DNA of 64,000 bases from Diphasiastrum complanatum (GCA_029204225.1 CM055092.1:27572320-27636319); one strand, 5' to 3'; shown: positions 45,040 through 56,986, numbered from the stretch's first letter. Notes: generated by a model not told the origin, from the sequence alone. Program-made: numbers and translations.

Positions 45040-45957
45040 TGTTGTAAAGCTGACTCAGGTGCACCCAACGTGCCCTGTAAGACTCTAAGGGGTGACACTC
45101 CCTAAAGTCCCAGAGCAAGTTAGAACGTCAAGGACTGAGCCTCCGACCTGTGGTGAGCCAGTCAAGTAGTCACAAGTCATGAGCTAGCTCTGGAGCTCGA
45201 GTCATGGCCTAGTCATGAAGCAAGTTGATTCTGCCACCGGAACGGCTCCCGGGACCCATGTCCGGGAGCCAGACTGATTCTGCCAGGCTTGCCAAGCTTA
45301 ATCAGCAAAATAAAAACTAAGTCCCAAAAAGCGTGCTTTACCAGAAAGCACTATGTTTCAGAACAGAGGGGGTGCGCCGAATCACAGCAGAACTATAGGG
45401 GGAGTCCGGCAGACAGAAACTTGGGCAGCTCAACCAGCGCCAGGAATCCAGTCGCCAGGTCTCAGCTCCCTCTACCAGCACGAGCCAGGCACAATGCCCA
45501 GCACGTGTTGGTGGCCCCGAGACCGGTCAGTCTATGTATGAATGTAACCTCTTCCAAATCTAATAAAGTTGATCCTTGGGGATGATTACCATTTCGGTTT
45601 CGCCTCCGGGACTGGTCCAAGTGGAAGGACCCTTACTACAACCTTTTTGCGTCGCTGGCGCCTAAGGGTCCCTGTCATCGACATGGGGCTTGCCGCTATG
45701 CCAATTGGTTAGTTTGGCGACCACTATGCCTTGGGTTTCATGTGTGGCTTGTCTTTGCCTTTGGTTACCTTTTGGGGACGGATTCTGAGTTGGCTTTCGG
45801 GTTGGTTGGGATTCCAGTTTTCTTAAGTCTGAATGGTTAAGCTTGTTACGATTCTGAGTTGGCTTTTACGTAAGTGCATGATGGATGAATGTTAGACTTA
45901 AGCGCGTGTTGGGGAAACCGCTCAAGTCCCAGCGCCCTTTGAGGCGCCGGCGCAACA
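45040..45957 (+). repeat. 5' LTR of element A
   Basis: TGTTGTAAAGCTGACTC to GCCGGCGCAACA, 918 bp. It carries the core gcgccgaatcac...actataggggg also found in family C LTRs. Confidence 0.95.
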
Positions 45958-45959
45958 TG

Positions 45960-45972
45960 TGGTATCAGAGCC
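45960..45972 (+). other. Primer-binding site, tRNA-iMet type (element A)
   Basis: tggtatcagagcc two bases after the LTR end, a perfect match to the usual plant tRNA-iMet PBS. Confidence 0.95.
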
Positions 45973-46790
45973 GACTAGCCGGTCAGCTACGCAAGTCTCA
46001 CAGGGATGGCCACGTTTTTGGGATTTGTCAGGACAACCGTTGCGCAAGGTGCTGCCCACAGTGTAAGCACGGGTGCGTCCACGGTCGGGGTGGTCGGCAG
46101 AACGGGGGACTTGATGAGTCAAAGTGCTGCCCTCGAGGTGTAAGCACGGTCAGTTCTCGCGGTTCGGGCCTGGCGCTGTCTGCACGTAGGACGGATGAGG
46201 CAAAGTGTTGCCTAGGTAGGTGAAAGCACGGTCTGTACCTTGTGGGGTGCGGGGCGACATATTCGAACTGTACGGGTTAACCATTGATACAGAGATGCTG
46301 CTCGAATTCGGGTGTAAAGCACGGGTGGTTAGCTGCCGGTGCGGGATAGCTGCCGATCGTTTAGCTATAAGGGCTATCGACCAAAAAGTGGTGGGGAATG
46401 ACTGAGGCAATGTGCTGCTTAATGGTGAAAGCACGGATGGTTGGATGGATGTTTCCCCGTGGGCTAATTCTGTGATAGATTTGTGTGGGCGCGGCTAGGC
46501 AAAGATCCTACGTCCGGTCTCAAGGGGAATGTGACTTGAGAGGGATCCTCTGTTTAGCTTTGGTTGGTATGTTCGTTTGTGGTGTGCTTGCCTGGACCTG
46601 AATTATCCCTGACTACTTCTTTTGATCCAGGTGATCTGATCTAGTTGGGAGTTGTGAGAGGAGCTTACATTTATGAGTGGACGACGCACAAGTATGGAAA
46701 GGAACTTCCATGGGGCAACCCCCAAGATTGGTTCAAGATTGTTATTCTTATCAGGAAAGATCGCGGGGAGGAAGTCAGATTTCATGATTT
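45973..46790 (+). other. Leader of element A
   Basis: To about 46520 it is the shared A/B/C leader with repeated ggtgtaagcacgg and gaggcaaagtg words. From about 46590 the sequence differs from element B, whose gag begins downstream of the same point. A 38-codon frame (46674) runs into the telomere-like array and stops there. There is no gag similarity. Confidence 0.7.
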
Positions 46791-46791
46791 A

Positions 46792-46826
46792 CCCTAAACC
46801 CTAAACCCTAAACCCTAAACCCTAAA
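46792..46826. repeat. Interstitial telomere-type array (CCCTAAA)5
   Basis: Five exact ccctaaa units at the point where gag and the protease N-terminus are missing. The base after the array begins cactatatctcaagg, which aligns with the protease just past its D-S/T-G-A-T-H active site. Confidence 0.97.
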
Positions 46827-46847
46827 CACTATATCTCAAGGAGCTTA

Positions 46848-49800
46848 GTGGAACAATTCAGCTTGCCGACCAGGAATGTTACATCTACTCTCAAGGTAGA
46901 AACAGCGAAGGGAGCACTAGATGCAGACAAAGCGACATTGAACATCCCGGTGCAGATTGGAAGATGGAAGGCTAAACTTAGCTTTGTGATTTTAGAGATG
47001 GATGCCTTTGATGTGATTTTGGGCCTCCCTTGGTTAAATGAACACTGTATCGCAGTTTTGGGTAGGAGCTCAAACTTGGTCCTCTTGGATTATAAGGGAC
47101 AAATCTGCGTGACAAAAGCCCTGCCCGGAGGAAATGCTAAGGATACCGATATTGAACAAAATCTGGTTGCAGCATTAGTGATGAAAAGAATGGCGAAAGG
47201 GAAAAGGTCAAAGTGCTTTCTTTGCATCTGTCGAGAAGTCCCAGAAGGGAAAAGCGTGCGACAAGAAAACTTGCCAAAAAAAGTGGCAGATCTGTTAGAA
47301 GAATTTAGCGACGTGTTCCCGGAGGAACTCCCAGCTAAGCTACCTCCTCGAAGACCAGTGGACCATAAAATTGAGTTGGTACCAGGAACAGAGCCAACTT
47401 CACGAGCACCCTACAGAATGTCACAAGAAGAGTTGACGGAACTGAAACGACAACTTGGTGAATTGATAGACAAAGGTTTTATTAGACCTAGCGCTTCACC
47501 TTTTGGAGCCCCAGTGTTGTTCGTGGAAAAGGCAGACAAAACTCTTCGAATGTGTGTGGATTATCGCATGCTTAACAAGAGTACCATCAAGAACAAGTAC
47601 TCCATGCCTAGAATTGATGACCTATTCGACCAACTCAAACATGCCAAATACTTTAGCCGAATAGATCTCAGATCTGGATATCATCAAATTCGAATAGCTA
47701 AAGGTGATGAGCACAAAACGGCGTTTCGAACGCGGTACGGAAGTCACGAGTTCCTAGTGATGCCATTCGGTCTAACAAACGCACCAGCCACTTTTTGCAC
47801 GTTGATGAACAATATATTTCAAGACTGCCTGGATGAATTTGTCATTGTGTACATTGATGACATATTAGTATTTAGCCGGAACCTTAAAGATCACATTCAA
47901 CATTTAAGGACAGTTCTCCAACGACTGAGGAGGAACTGCTTGTTCGCGAAAATAGAGAAATGTGAGTTTGTGGTGGAGGAAGTTGACTTCCTTGGACATG
48001 TTATAGGCCACGGACGGATTCGAATGGATCCTAAGAAGATCAAGGCTATCTTGGATTGGCTAGCACCTAAAACTGTTCATGGCATCAAATCCTTTGTGGG
48101 CTTATGTAACTTTTACAGGAGATTCATTGAGGCATTTAGCAAAATTGTGGCACCACTGTTGGAGCAGACCAAGACTCATCTGAAGATGACATGGACACCG
48201 GAATGTGAAGCAGCGTTCCAGGAACTAAAACGACGGATCACTCAAGAACCCATCCTTGCCTTACCGGACTTTAGCAAACCTTTTGAAATACATACAGATG
48301 CGTCGAACTTTGCTATTGGGGCCGTGCTGATGCAAGACGGAAAACCTGTTGCATATTTTTCAAAGAAATTGAGTGACGTAGAGCGACGATGGCCAACTCA
48401 TGAAAAAGAAATGGTCGCAGTAGTCCAAGCAGTGGAGCATTGGAGACATTATGTGGCAGGAAAACCCTTTAAGGCGTTCACTGCTAATGTATCACTCAAG
48501 TACTTCTCATCCCAAGGTATGCTCACGCCAAAGCAAATGCGATGGCAAAACTTTCTCTCAAAATTCAATATAGACATTTTACACACGGCGGGAAAGAACA
48601 ATGTGGTGGCGGACGCACTAAGTAGACAAGAACACTTGATGGCAACAGTGACAACTCAGGTGACTGACCTACTCCAAGAAATCAGAGAGAATTATGGTGT
48701 AGATGCGTTGGCGAAGGACTTAATGATCGAATTCCAGCTGGGAAAGCCTCATAAACATTTCACTTGGAAAGATCAAATGGTTGTTTATAAACAACGCAGA
48801 GTATATGTCCCAGACAACATCAACCTGAGGAAGAAAGTCTTGCGAGAACATCATGACGTACTAGCCGCCGGGCATCCAGGGGTGAATCGCATGTATGAAC
48901 TTCTCAAAAGAAGCTTCTATTGGCCAAGTATGTGGGCAGACGTTGAATCTTATGTACAAACATGCCCGACATGTCAACAAGTGAAGGTGGAACCGCTAGC
49001 TCCGGTTGGACTACTCCAACCATTACCGGTACCAGCATACCCATGGGATTCGATGAGCATGGATTTTATTGTTCAACTACCACGGTGCCAAGGATTCGAC
49101 TCAATTTATGTGGTGGTTGACCGCTTTTCAAAGCAAGTTCATCTAGTACCAACTAAAAGTTCAGTGACAGCTGAAGAAGTGGCAAGGTTATTTTTCAAAT
49201 GTGTTTTCAAATACCACGGCCTGCCTAGAACGATTATTTCTGACCGAGACACCAAGTTCGTCGGAAAGTTTTGGACTTGTCTATTTCGCCTCGTGGGAAC
49301 CAGATTGAATTTCAGTACTACATATCATCCTCAGACAGATGGGCAAACGGAGCGAGTCAATCGACAGATTGAACAATATTTACGAAATTATGTCGCTTGG
49401 GACCAATCCGATTGGGTCAACTACTTGGATATTCTCGAGTTTGCACATAACAACCAAGTGAACAGATCTACTGGAAGGGCACCCTTCGAGATAAGCAATG
49501 GTCGGCTACCGATTGTTCCAAGCTCTTTTCTTACAGGCGTGCAGGAAACACCAGTACCCACTGTGGAGGAATTCATCAATGAGTGGCACACAAAGCTGAC
49601 CGAGGTGAAGGCGTTTTTAGAGCAGTCACAAAGGAGTATGGCAGCTGACGTAAACCCACATCGACGAGAACTGGAATTTGAGGAAGGTGATCAAGTATGG
49701 CTGAACACAAAGAACATTGCGCTACCAAAAGGTTTTTCTCATAAGTTTGCTCGACCTTATGCGGGACCATATTATGTCACCAAGAAGATCAACCCAGTGG

Positions 49801-50174
49801 CTTATCGATTAGCGTTGCCATCCAGCTTGGATATACACAATGTGTTTCATATCTCATTACTCAAACGGTACAAACCAGATGAGCGATTTGATCGGCAACA
49901 CGAACTCCGTCACCCACCAACGACACTTGATGATACGAAGAGGCAGCTTGTACCAGAACAAATATTGACACATAGAAAGCGAACTGGCGTTCAACGTGAA
50001 TATCTAGTGAAGTGGCTACGGGCTCCACTTATTGAGGCTTCTTGGGAGTACGAAGACAAACTTAAGGAGGGAGCCCCTGAAGTACTAGCAGATTATCTGC
50101 AGAAGAACCAACGCAATAGCCGTTTTTCCAGATCGGCACACAAAGCACTACCTGGCGGCATGCCTCTTACATAA
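46848..50174 (+). CDS. Pol polyprotein of element A: protease remnant, RT, RNase H, integrase, chromodomain
   Basis: 1108 codons without a stop. The frame is open from 46812 and this start is a GTG; the first ATG is near residue 49, so how it is translated is unclear. Residues 1-70 are the rear of a retropepsin ([11 protein letters not shown]), without the [30 protein letters not shown] and YIDDILVFS (about 335). RNase [14 protein letters not shown] (484) and HEKEMVAV. The usual T-D-H is T-A-N (545-547), so one catalytic Asp is replaced; ADALSR is kept. Integrase: zinc module 665-715, catalytic Asp739, Asp799 and Glu835 (35 residues between the last two). The C-terminal chromodomain (about 1034-1080, [20 protein letters not shown]) places it in the chromoviruses and would steer integration to marked chromatin. 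Confidence 0.93.
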   Translation: MEQFSLPTRNVTSTLKVETAKGALDADKATLNIPVQIGRWKAKLSFVILEMDAFDVILGLPWLNEHCIAVLGRSSNLVLLDYKGQICVTKALPGGNAKDTDIEQNLVAALVMKRMAKGKRSKCFLCICREVPEGKSVRQENLPKKVADLLEEFSDVFPEELPAKLPPRRPVDHKIELVPGTEPTSRAPYRMSQEELTELKRQLGELIDKGFIRPSASPFGAPVLFVEKADKTLRMCVDYRMLNKSTIKNKYSMPRIDDLFDQLKHAKYFSRIDLRSGYHQIRIAKGDEHKTAFRTRYGSHEFLVMPFGLTNAPATFCTLMNNIFQDCLDEFVIVYIDDILVFSRNLKDHIQHLRTVLQRLRRNCLFAKIEKCEFVVEEVDFLGHVIGHGRIRMDPKKIKAILDWLAPKTVHGIKSFVGLCNFYRRFIEAFSKIVAPLLEQTKTHLKMTWTPECEAAFQELKRRITQEPILALPDFSKPFEIHTDASNFAIGAVLMQDGKPVAYFSKKLSDVERRWPTHEKEMVAVVQAVEHWRHYVAGKPFKAFTANVSLKYFSSQGMLTPKQMRWQNFLSKFNIDILHTAGKNNVVADALSRQEHLMATVTTQVTDLLQEIRENYGVDALAKDLMIEFQLGKPHKHFTWKDQMVVYKQRRVYVPDNINLRKKVLREHHDVLAAGHPGVNRMYELLKRSFYWPSMWADVESYVQTCPTCQQVKVEPLAPVGLLQPLPVPAYPWDSMSMDFIVQLPRCQGFDSIYVVVDRFSKQVHLVPTKSSVTAEEVARLFFKCVFKYHGLPRTIISDRDTKFVGKFWTCLFRLVGTRLNFSTTYHPQTDGQTERVNRQIEQYLRNYVAWDQSDWVNYLDILEFAHNNQVNRSTGRAPFEISNGRLPIVPSSFLTGVQETPVPTVEEFINEWHTKLTEVKAFLEQSQRSMAADVNPHRRELEFEEGDQVWLNTKNIALPKGFSHKFARPYAGPYYVTKKINPVAYRLALPSSLDIHNVFHISLLKRYKPDERFDRQHELRHPPTTLDDTKRQLVPEQILTHRKRTGVQREYLVKWLRAPLIEASWEYEDKLKEGAPEVLADYLQKNQRNSRFSRSAHKALPGGMPLT

Positions 50175-50415
50175 ACATTCATGGCCATTCTGAAGTTCAA
50201 GGAACTTTCCGGTATTTTTCTTAAGTTTGCCAATAAATCACTTGCAGCTTTACACAGGTTTTACGTAAGTGAACTTTATCTACACTTTTCCTGTGCTACT
50301 GCCAATGTATTCTGTAATTCAAAGTTGCTAAGGCCGGTGAATTAAGCCCGTGCCATACGTCCTAGGTCTAGTTTGGCCCTGATGAGGACATCAGCTTTTT
50401 CAAACGAGGGGAGGA
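50175..50415 (+). other. Element A 3' noncoding end and polypurine tract
   Basis: Short untranslated stretch ending in acgaggggagga (50404-50415) just before the 3' LTR, the plus-strand primer of reverse transcription. Element B has a matching sequence before its 3' LTR. Confidence 0.85.
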
Positions 50416-51333
50416 TGTTGTAAAGCTGACTCAGGTGCACCCAACTTGCCCTGTAAGACTCTAAGGGGTGACACTCCCTAAAGTCCCAGAGCAAGTTAGA
50501 ACGTCAAGGACTGAGCCTCCGACCTGTGGTGAGCCAGTCAAGTAGTCACAAGTCATGAGCTAGCTCTGGAGCTCGAGTCATGGCCTAGTCAGGAAGCAAG
50601 TTGATTCTGCCACCGGAACGGCTCCCGGGACCCATGTCCGGGAGCCAGACTGATTCTGCTAGGCTTGCCAGGCTTAATCAGCAAAATAAAAACTAAGTCC
50701 CAAAAAGCGTGCTTTACCAGAAAGCACTATGTTTCAGAACAGAGGGGGTGCGCCGAATCACAGCAGAACTATAGGGGGAGTCCGGCAGACAGAAACTTGG
50801 GCAGCTCAACCAGCGCCAGGAATCCAGTCGCCAGGTCTCAGCTCCCTCTACCAGCACGAGCCAGACACAATGCCCAGCACGTGTTGGTGGCCCCGAGACC
50901 GGTCAGTCTATGTATGAATGTAACCTCTTCCAAATCTAATAAAGTTGATCCTTGGGGATGATTACCATTTCGGTTTCGCCTCCGGGACTGGTCCAAGTGG
51001 AAGGACCCTTACTACAACCTTTTTGTGTCGCTGGCGCCTAAGGGTCCCTGTCATCGACATGGGGCTTGCCGCTATGCCAATTGGTCAGTTTGGCGACCAC
51101 TATGCCTTGGGTTTCATGTGTGGCTTGTCTTTGCCTTTGGTTACCTTTTGGGGACGGATTCTGAGTTGGCTTTCGGGTTGGTTGGGATTCCAGTTTTCTT
51201 AAGTCTGAATGGTTAAGCTTGTTACGATTCTGAGTTGGCTTTTACGTAAGTGCATGATGGATGAATGTTAGACTTAAGCGCGTGTTGGGGAAACCGCTCA
51301 AGTCCCAGCGCCCTTTGAGGCGCCGGCGCAACA
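50416..51333 (+). repeat. 3' LTR of element A
   Basis: 918 bp, the same length and ends as the 5' LTR, followed by the ccttg duplication. Confidence 0.95.
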
Positions 51334-51338
51334 CCTTG

Positions 51339-52116
51339 GCATGCTAGCGCCCCGGAGACTAGGGTCGGTCACACACTTGAAATGTAACCTTCTCAGATTT
51401 ATCAATTAAGTGGGATTTTTCTCAAACTGACTTTGATTACCTTCTGGGTTTCAGTGTTCGGTAAAAGCGCCAGTTGTAAGGCCGCTAAAAAATTTTAAAG
51501 TTGGCACATAGTTGAGGGTCGTATCCCGGGAAGCCAACGGTATGCCGTCAGGACCATTCGGTCCGTGGCGCCAGCGGTATGCTATCAGGGCCATTTGGTC
51601 CAGGAACTGGTTGTTTCCATATCCATCGCGGCTTGTGGTTATGAGTGTTCCTTGCATGAACGTGAATGGGTTAAGCTCTTGGGGAACGGGCTCTAACCAG
51701 TCGGCTGAGTTGGATGGCTTACTTGGGTGGAAGTTACCTGTTTATGGCTATCCAGTCTGGCGTGGCACCAGGTTGGCTTCCAGCGCTCGTGACAAAGCTT
51801 TCAGTTGGGTAAGTCTGATGTAAGTCAGACCGCTTGCTTGGAATGGATGTTACTCGTTTGTAACGAAGCTTCGAGTTGGTTAAGTTTGAAGTATGTCGGG
51901 CGGCTTGCTTGGAGGGTAGTCACCCACATCGGGACCCCCGATCTGGCATGGCGCTAGGTTGGATCTCAATGCTGGTTTTCGGAACATCAAGTTGGTTAAG
52001 TCTGATCGTTGTTGGCAAGTTGGCTGCTTGTATGTCAAGTGGGTCTGAATGGCAAGAGTTGAAGGCTGGGAAGCTAAGTCGTGGTTCCCGGCTCCCTTTG
52101 GGATGCCTGCGCTACA
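51339..52116 (+). repeat. C2 5' LTR, part 2
   Basis: Resumes at gcatgctagcg after element A and ends GCGCTACA. Parts 1 and 2 together give 1225 bp, matching the 3' LTR of 1221 bp. Confidence 0.92.
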
Positions 52117-52692
52117 TGTGGTATTAGAGCCGACTGGCCGGTCAACTATGCGGATCTCACGGAAATGGCCACAGTTTGGGGTTCATCAAGACAACTGTTG
52201 TGCAAGGTGCTGTCGACAGTGTAAGCATGGGTGCATCCACGGTCAGGGTGGCCGGCAGAACGGGGGACTTGATGAGTCAAAGTACTGCCCTCGAGGTGTA
52301 AACACGGTCAGTTCTCGCGGTTCGGGCCTAGCGCCGTCTGCATGTAGGACAGATGAGGCAAAGTGCTGCCTAGGTAGGTGAAAGCACGGTCTGTGCCTTG
52401 TGGGTTGCGGGGTGACATATTCGAAGTGTACGGGTTAACCATTGATACAGAGATGCTGCTCGAATTCGGGTGTAAAGCACGGGTGGTTAGTTGCCGGTGC
52501 GGGATAGCTGCCGATCGTTTAGTTATAAGGGCTATCGACCAAAAAGTGGTGGGGCGTAACTGAGGCAATGTGCTGCTTAATGGTCAAAGTACAGATAGTT
52601 GGAGGGGTGTCCTATGTGGGCTGATTCTGTGATCGATTTGTATGGGCTCAGCCAGGCAAAGGTCCGTTGGCAGGACCATCTCAAAGGGGGAC
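52117..52692 (+). other. PBS and leader of element C2
   Basis: The PBS at 52119-52131 is tggtattagagcc (one C to T change from the tRNA-iMet form). The shared leader follows (gtgtaagcatgggtgc, gaggcaaagtgctgcc) up to the insertion point of element B at 52693. Confidence 0.85.
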
Positions 52693-53611
52693 TGTTGCGC
52701 CGACGTCTCAAAGGGCGCTGGGACTTGAGCGGTTTCCCCAACACGTGCTTAAGTCTAACATTCATCTATCATGTACTTACATAAAAGCCAACTCAGAAAC
52801 ATAACAAGCTTAACCATTCAGACTTAAGAAAACTGGAATCCCAACCAACCCGAAAGCCAACCTAGAATCCGTCCCCAAAAGGTAACCAAAGGCAAAGACA
52901 AGCCACACATGAAACCCAAGGCATAGTGGTCGCCAAACTGACCGATTGGCATAGCGGCAAGCCCCATGTCGATGACAGGGACCCTTAGGCGCCAGCAACG
53001 CAAAAAGGTTGTAGTAAGGGTCCTTCTACTTGGACCAGTCCCGTAGGCGAAACCGAAATGGTAATCATCCCCAAGGATCAACTTTATTAGATTTGGAAGA
53101 GGTTACATTCATACATAGACTGACCGGTCTCGGGGCCACCAACACATGCTTGGCATTGTGCCTGGCTCGTGCTAGTAGAGGGAGCTGAGACCTGGTGACT
53201 AGATTCTTGGCACTGGTTGAGCTGCCCAAGTTTCTGTCTGCCGGACTCCCCCTATAGTTCTGCTGTGATTCGGCGCACCCCCTATGGTTTGAAACATAGT
53301 GCTTTTTGGTAAAGCACGCTTTTTAGGACTTAGTTTTTATTTTGCTGATTAAGCCTGGCAAGCCTGGCAGAATCAGTCTGGCTCCCGGACATGGGTCCCG
53401 GGAGCCGTCCCGGCTGTCGAATCAACTTGCTTTCCTTACTAGGCCATGACTCGAGCTCCAGAGCTAGCTCATGACTTGTGACTACTTGACTGGCTCACCA
53501 CAGGTCGGAGGCTCAGTCCTTAACGTTCTAACTTGCTCTGGGACCTTAGAGAGTGTCATCCCTTTGAGTCTTACAGGGCACGCTGGATGCACCCGAGTCA
53601 GCTTTACAACA
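52693..53611 (-). repeat. 3' LTR of element B
   Basis: 919 bp, minus strand TGTTGTAAAGCTGACTC to GGCGCAACA, preceded by the polypurine tract. Confidence 0.92.
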
Positions 53612-53949
53612 TCCTCCCCTCGTTTGAGAAAGCTGATGTCCTCATGAGGGCCAAACTAGAACCTAAGACTCATGGCACTGGCTTAATTCACCGGCCAGAC
53701 TTTATTCACATATACAAGGGCACGGGCTTGATTCACCGGCCAATGGAGACCAATTGTAAAGAGAATTAATGATATTGTGTTTCCACCCAGCACAGGAAAA
53801 GTGTGGATCTAGTTCACTTACGTAAAACCTGTGTAAAGCTGCTGCACTTAGACATTAGACTGAAGCTCACTCCTCGATGAGAAATGCGGCTTACTTTATT
53901 AACATGAAAGAAAAAGGTACTTACGGCTCCCTTAAGCCTCAGATATGTC

Positions 53950-54290
53950 GTTTTCGTCGCACGTCTGGATGAGTCCCCTAGGACTCTAGATATTTCGTTT
54001 GGTCGTCCAGGTTGAGCTCCTTGAGCTCTTCATCGGCATTTAGATTCACCTCTGATGTAGAAGCTGCAGGCAATGTTGGTTCCATTTGACCTCACGTCAG
54101 CTGGTTTGTCACTGTTGGATGTCCTTCGTTAAAGAAGTGAGCTTTTGCTTGGTCACACAAGTTGAGCTCCTTGAGCTCTGCATCGGCACTTGAATTCACC
54201 GTTGATGTGGAAACTGCAGACAATGTTGGCTCCATTTCGTCCCGTGTCAGCTGGTCTGTCACTGTTGGCTGTTATTCGTTAAAGAGGTGA
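53950..54290 (-). repeat. Duplicated tail module of element B coding region
   Basis: Two copies (about 54158-54290 and 54009-54140) of a roughly 135-150 bp unit. On the minus strand each reads QPTVTDQLT...MEPTLSAVSTS...ADAELKELNL with variations. They follow the protease remnant in the same direction, separated by a stop. Confidence 0.7.
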
Positions 54291-54673
54291 ATGAGATTGG
54301 GAGGGATGGTTGGCTCCGGTTCATTTGTGTCGTTCTTTTCTAGTTGGTCCCCTGGCACAGCTCTGACGACACAAGGTCTCCTGCCATTATATAATAACAC
54401 AAGGTTAACCCCTTTTGCCAAGAAGGCCACCACATGTTCGTTAAACCAGCTTAATCCCAAAATAGCTTCGAAGGCATCCATCTTCAAGATTGTGAACGTT
54501 AGTCGATTCTTCCAGGTTCCCAGGGAGATTGGTAAGTTGGTTGCCAATCTACAAGTGGTCATTGTACCTTTCGTGGTCTCCACACAAATAGGAGTCACAT
54601 TTTCTTCACATCGGATGTCCAATTCCCCTGTCAGTTTTTCTGACAAATAGTTCCCCGCCTTGAATACAACCTT
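54272..54673 (-). pseudogene. Protease remnant of element B
   Basis: The frame continues from gag through a TGA into VVFKAGNYLSEKL, then VETTKG, LPISLGTWKNRLTFTILKMDAFEAILGLSWFNEH, aligning with the first 70 residues of the element A pol. The text that should hold D-S/T-G-A-T-H just before NYLS is missing: a short deletion has removed the active site. Nothing of RT follows. Confidence 0.75.
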
Positions 54674-56154
54674 TCAGTACAATAACTTTGATCCTCTCGC
54701 AGGAGTCGGCATGAGATGTTCAAGATACGCCGCGAGTGCCCCTATCTGTTGTAAGACATTCAGGTCAGACTCCGTCAAATCCATTTTTGGGTCCTCTTCG
54801 TCATCCTGTTCACCATCTTCTTGATCAAATGCCTCTCTCTCCATCCTATCAAATCCTTCAATGGCAGCCATGATTTGCTTGTTCAATGGTTTGGGGCATG
54901 ACCTCCAAGAGTGACCTTGCTGATGACAGTTGAAGCAGTGCATGGAACTGCCCACTGTTGGTGAGCTGTTGCTGTGACTAGCTGAAGGTCCAACATTGTT
55001 TCTTCTCTGGAACACGTTCCCTCCATTGTTGCCTTGGTTGCCAAACTCCGTTTTTGTTGGGAATTTGTTCAGGCTACTCGAGGCTTGGTTGCCATTTGAA
55101 GCTGAGTCCCCCCTTGAAAAGAAGCTTGAACTCGGCCTGGATCCACTAAATACTCTTGTTGAGGTTGCGGGAGCAGTTGGTGCCAATGTGCTCTCATAAT
55201 CACAAACCATTTCAGCTGTTCAAATAGTTGAATTGAAATCATGGGGCATGTAGCTGTCTATTGCACGCCGGGTCCAAGACTGCATTCCAGACAAGAGGTA
55301 ATGAGTTTTGTCCGCCTCAAACATATCTTCAATAACCCATACACTCTGTCTGAATTTATTGAGGTACTCTCGCAATGACCATTTCTGTTTGAGCCCCGAT
55401 AATTTTGTCCTCAATCTCATGTGTGAATCCTTCGGTATGAACTCCTCTCGTAACACGGTTTTGAATGCGTCCCATGTCTGGAAATGCATTCCTGCCATCC
55501 GGTACCAGTTTGTAGTGTAGCCCTCAAAATATGCTAATGCCAAGTCCATTCTTTCTTCCTCAGGAGTGTTCATCAGACGGAAGTAATGGTCCATGTGAAA
55601 CAACCAATCTTCCACAATTCGAATTTCGCGCTCTCCTTTGAAAGTAGGTGGTGCTTTTACTTTGGTAGTCTTCTTTGGGCCTTCCGTGTTTCACGCTCGT
55701 GGTTCTCTTGGTATCTGTGGAGAAGGCGCCACTGCATTCCCTCTAGTTGCCTCCAACTCTTCAAACCTGGCTTCGAGCTATGTTAGCCTGTCTCTCATTT
55801 CTCTAGCAAGGTTAAATTGAACAAGGTTCATGGTTCGCAAGGACGTTTGCCATTCTTTCCTTTTTGTTTCTCTGTCTTTCTTCACCTCGCTAAGCATAGC
55901 CGTCATTGCGCTTGATAAGTATTGCCACATCTTCACTTCAAAGAGGTCTTGTTGCGCCTCTGGCAAGGGTTCGTCTCTTGGTGTAGGTTTAGAAGGCCCC
56001 CCATCTCTTCTTGGCGAGGCACCACTGTGGAGTGCATACGCTCTTTCTTTCTTGACTTGGACCTGGTGCCATCTCGATGCATGCGGGAGCTGTATTCTCG
56101 AGCCAGCTCTTCTCCGTCCGTCAATGCTCGTAACTCATCAAGGTGGTCCTCCAT
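54674..56154 (-). pseudogene. Gag of element B
   Basis: Start MEDHLDELRALTDGEE at 56154. After a frameshift near 55960 one frame runs to 54674 with internal stops at about 55778, 55690 and 55220. The capsid core is VEDWLFHMDHYFRL, LALAYFEGYTTNWYRM, FKTVLREEFIP and LREYLNKFRQSVWVIEDMF. A Ser/Asn/Gly-rich part precedes the single knuckle CFNCHQQGHSWRSC (CX2CX4HX4C, about 54900). An acidic stretch (EDGEQDDEEDP) precedes the protease. The internal stops fit C-to-T changes (CGA to TGA, CAG to TAG). This is the only gag seen for the A/B/C set. Confidence 0.85.
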
Positions 56155-56971
56155 TATAGTGAGAGATGTACTTCCAACAGATTATCGCCTCAATCCTTTT
56201 TATTTTTGAAACTCTCCCTTCTGTCGCCTGGGCCCCACAGCTCTCTTTTCTTCTTTATTCAATTAGCTTCAATGAAAATATCCCCTCCTCAAACTTAGCA
56301 CGCCCACATCACCTGAGAGCCAAGTAGGAACCAGGTCATTTGTGTCCAAGCAAGCACACAACAAACGGAACATGCCAACCAAAGCAAACACAGAGGATCC
56401 CTCTCAGGCCACAAACCCCCCTGAGATCGGACGTAGGACGTTTTTTTTAGCCGTGCCCACACAAATCTATCACAGAATTAGCCCACGGGGAAACATCCAT
56501 CCAACCATCCTTGCTTTCACCATTAAGCAGCACATTGCCTCAGTCACGTCCCACCAATTTTTGGTCGATAGCCCTTATAGCTAAACGATCGGCAGCTATC
56601 CCGCACCGGCAGCTAACCACCCGTGCTTTACATCTGAATTCGAACAGCATCTTTGTATCAATGGTTAACCTGTACAGTTTGAATATGTCACCCCGCACCC
56701 CACAAGGTACAGACCGTGCTTTCACCTACGTAGGCAGCTTTTTGCCTCATCCTTCCTACGTGAAAACAGCGCCAGGCCTGAACCGCGAGAACTGACCGTG
56801 CTTAATCCTCGAGGGCAGCACCTTGACTCATCAAGTCCCCCGTTCTGCCGACCACCCCGACCGTGGACGCACCCATGCTTACACTGTGGGCAGCACCTTG
56901 CGCAACGGTTGTCCTAACAAATCCCAAAATGTGGCCATCCCTGTGAGACTTGCGTAGCTGACCGGCTAGTC
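56155..56971 (-). other. Leader of element B
   Basis: The shared repeat-rich leader lies at about 56500-56971. From about 56350 toward gag it holds unique sequence. In element A the matching text ends at about 46590 and gag is absent. Confidence 0.75.
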
Positions 56972-56986
56972 GGCTCTGATACCACA

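Larger units (their letters stand above)
45040..51333 (+). mobile_element. Element A: young gag-less Ty3 chromovirus
   Basis: A complete LTR unit of 6294 bp flanked by the 5-bp duplication ccttg (45035-45039 and 51334-51338). LTRs of 918 bp each (45040-45957, 50416-51333) differ at about seven positions by eye. A tRNA-iMet PBS lies at 45960 and a polypurine tract at 50405-50415. The interior carries a repeat-rich leader, a CCCTAAA array and one long pol frame. There is no gag and the protease active site is missing, so it cannot be autonomous as written. The near-identical LTRs mean it moved recently, presumably with proteins from elsewhere. Confidence 0.95.

Noticed and set aside
46792-46826. 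Chromosome end or subtelomere
   Set aside because: Only five units lie inside a transposed element with target duplications; no telomere is adjacent.
50945-51216. 85- and 63-codon frames in the element A/B LTRs
   Set aside because: Noncoding LTR; the frames are shared only through sequence identity of the LTR copies.
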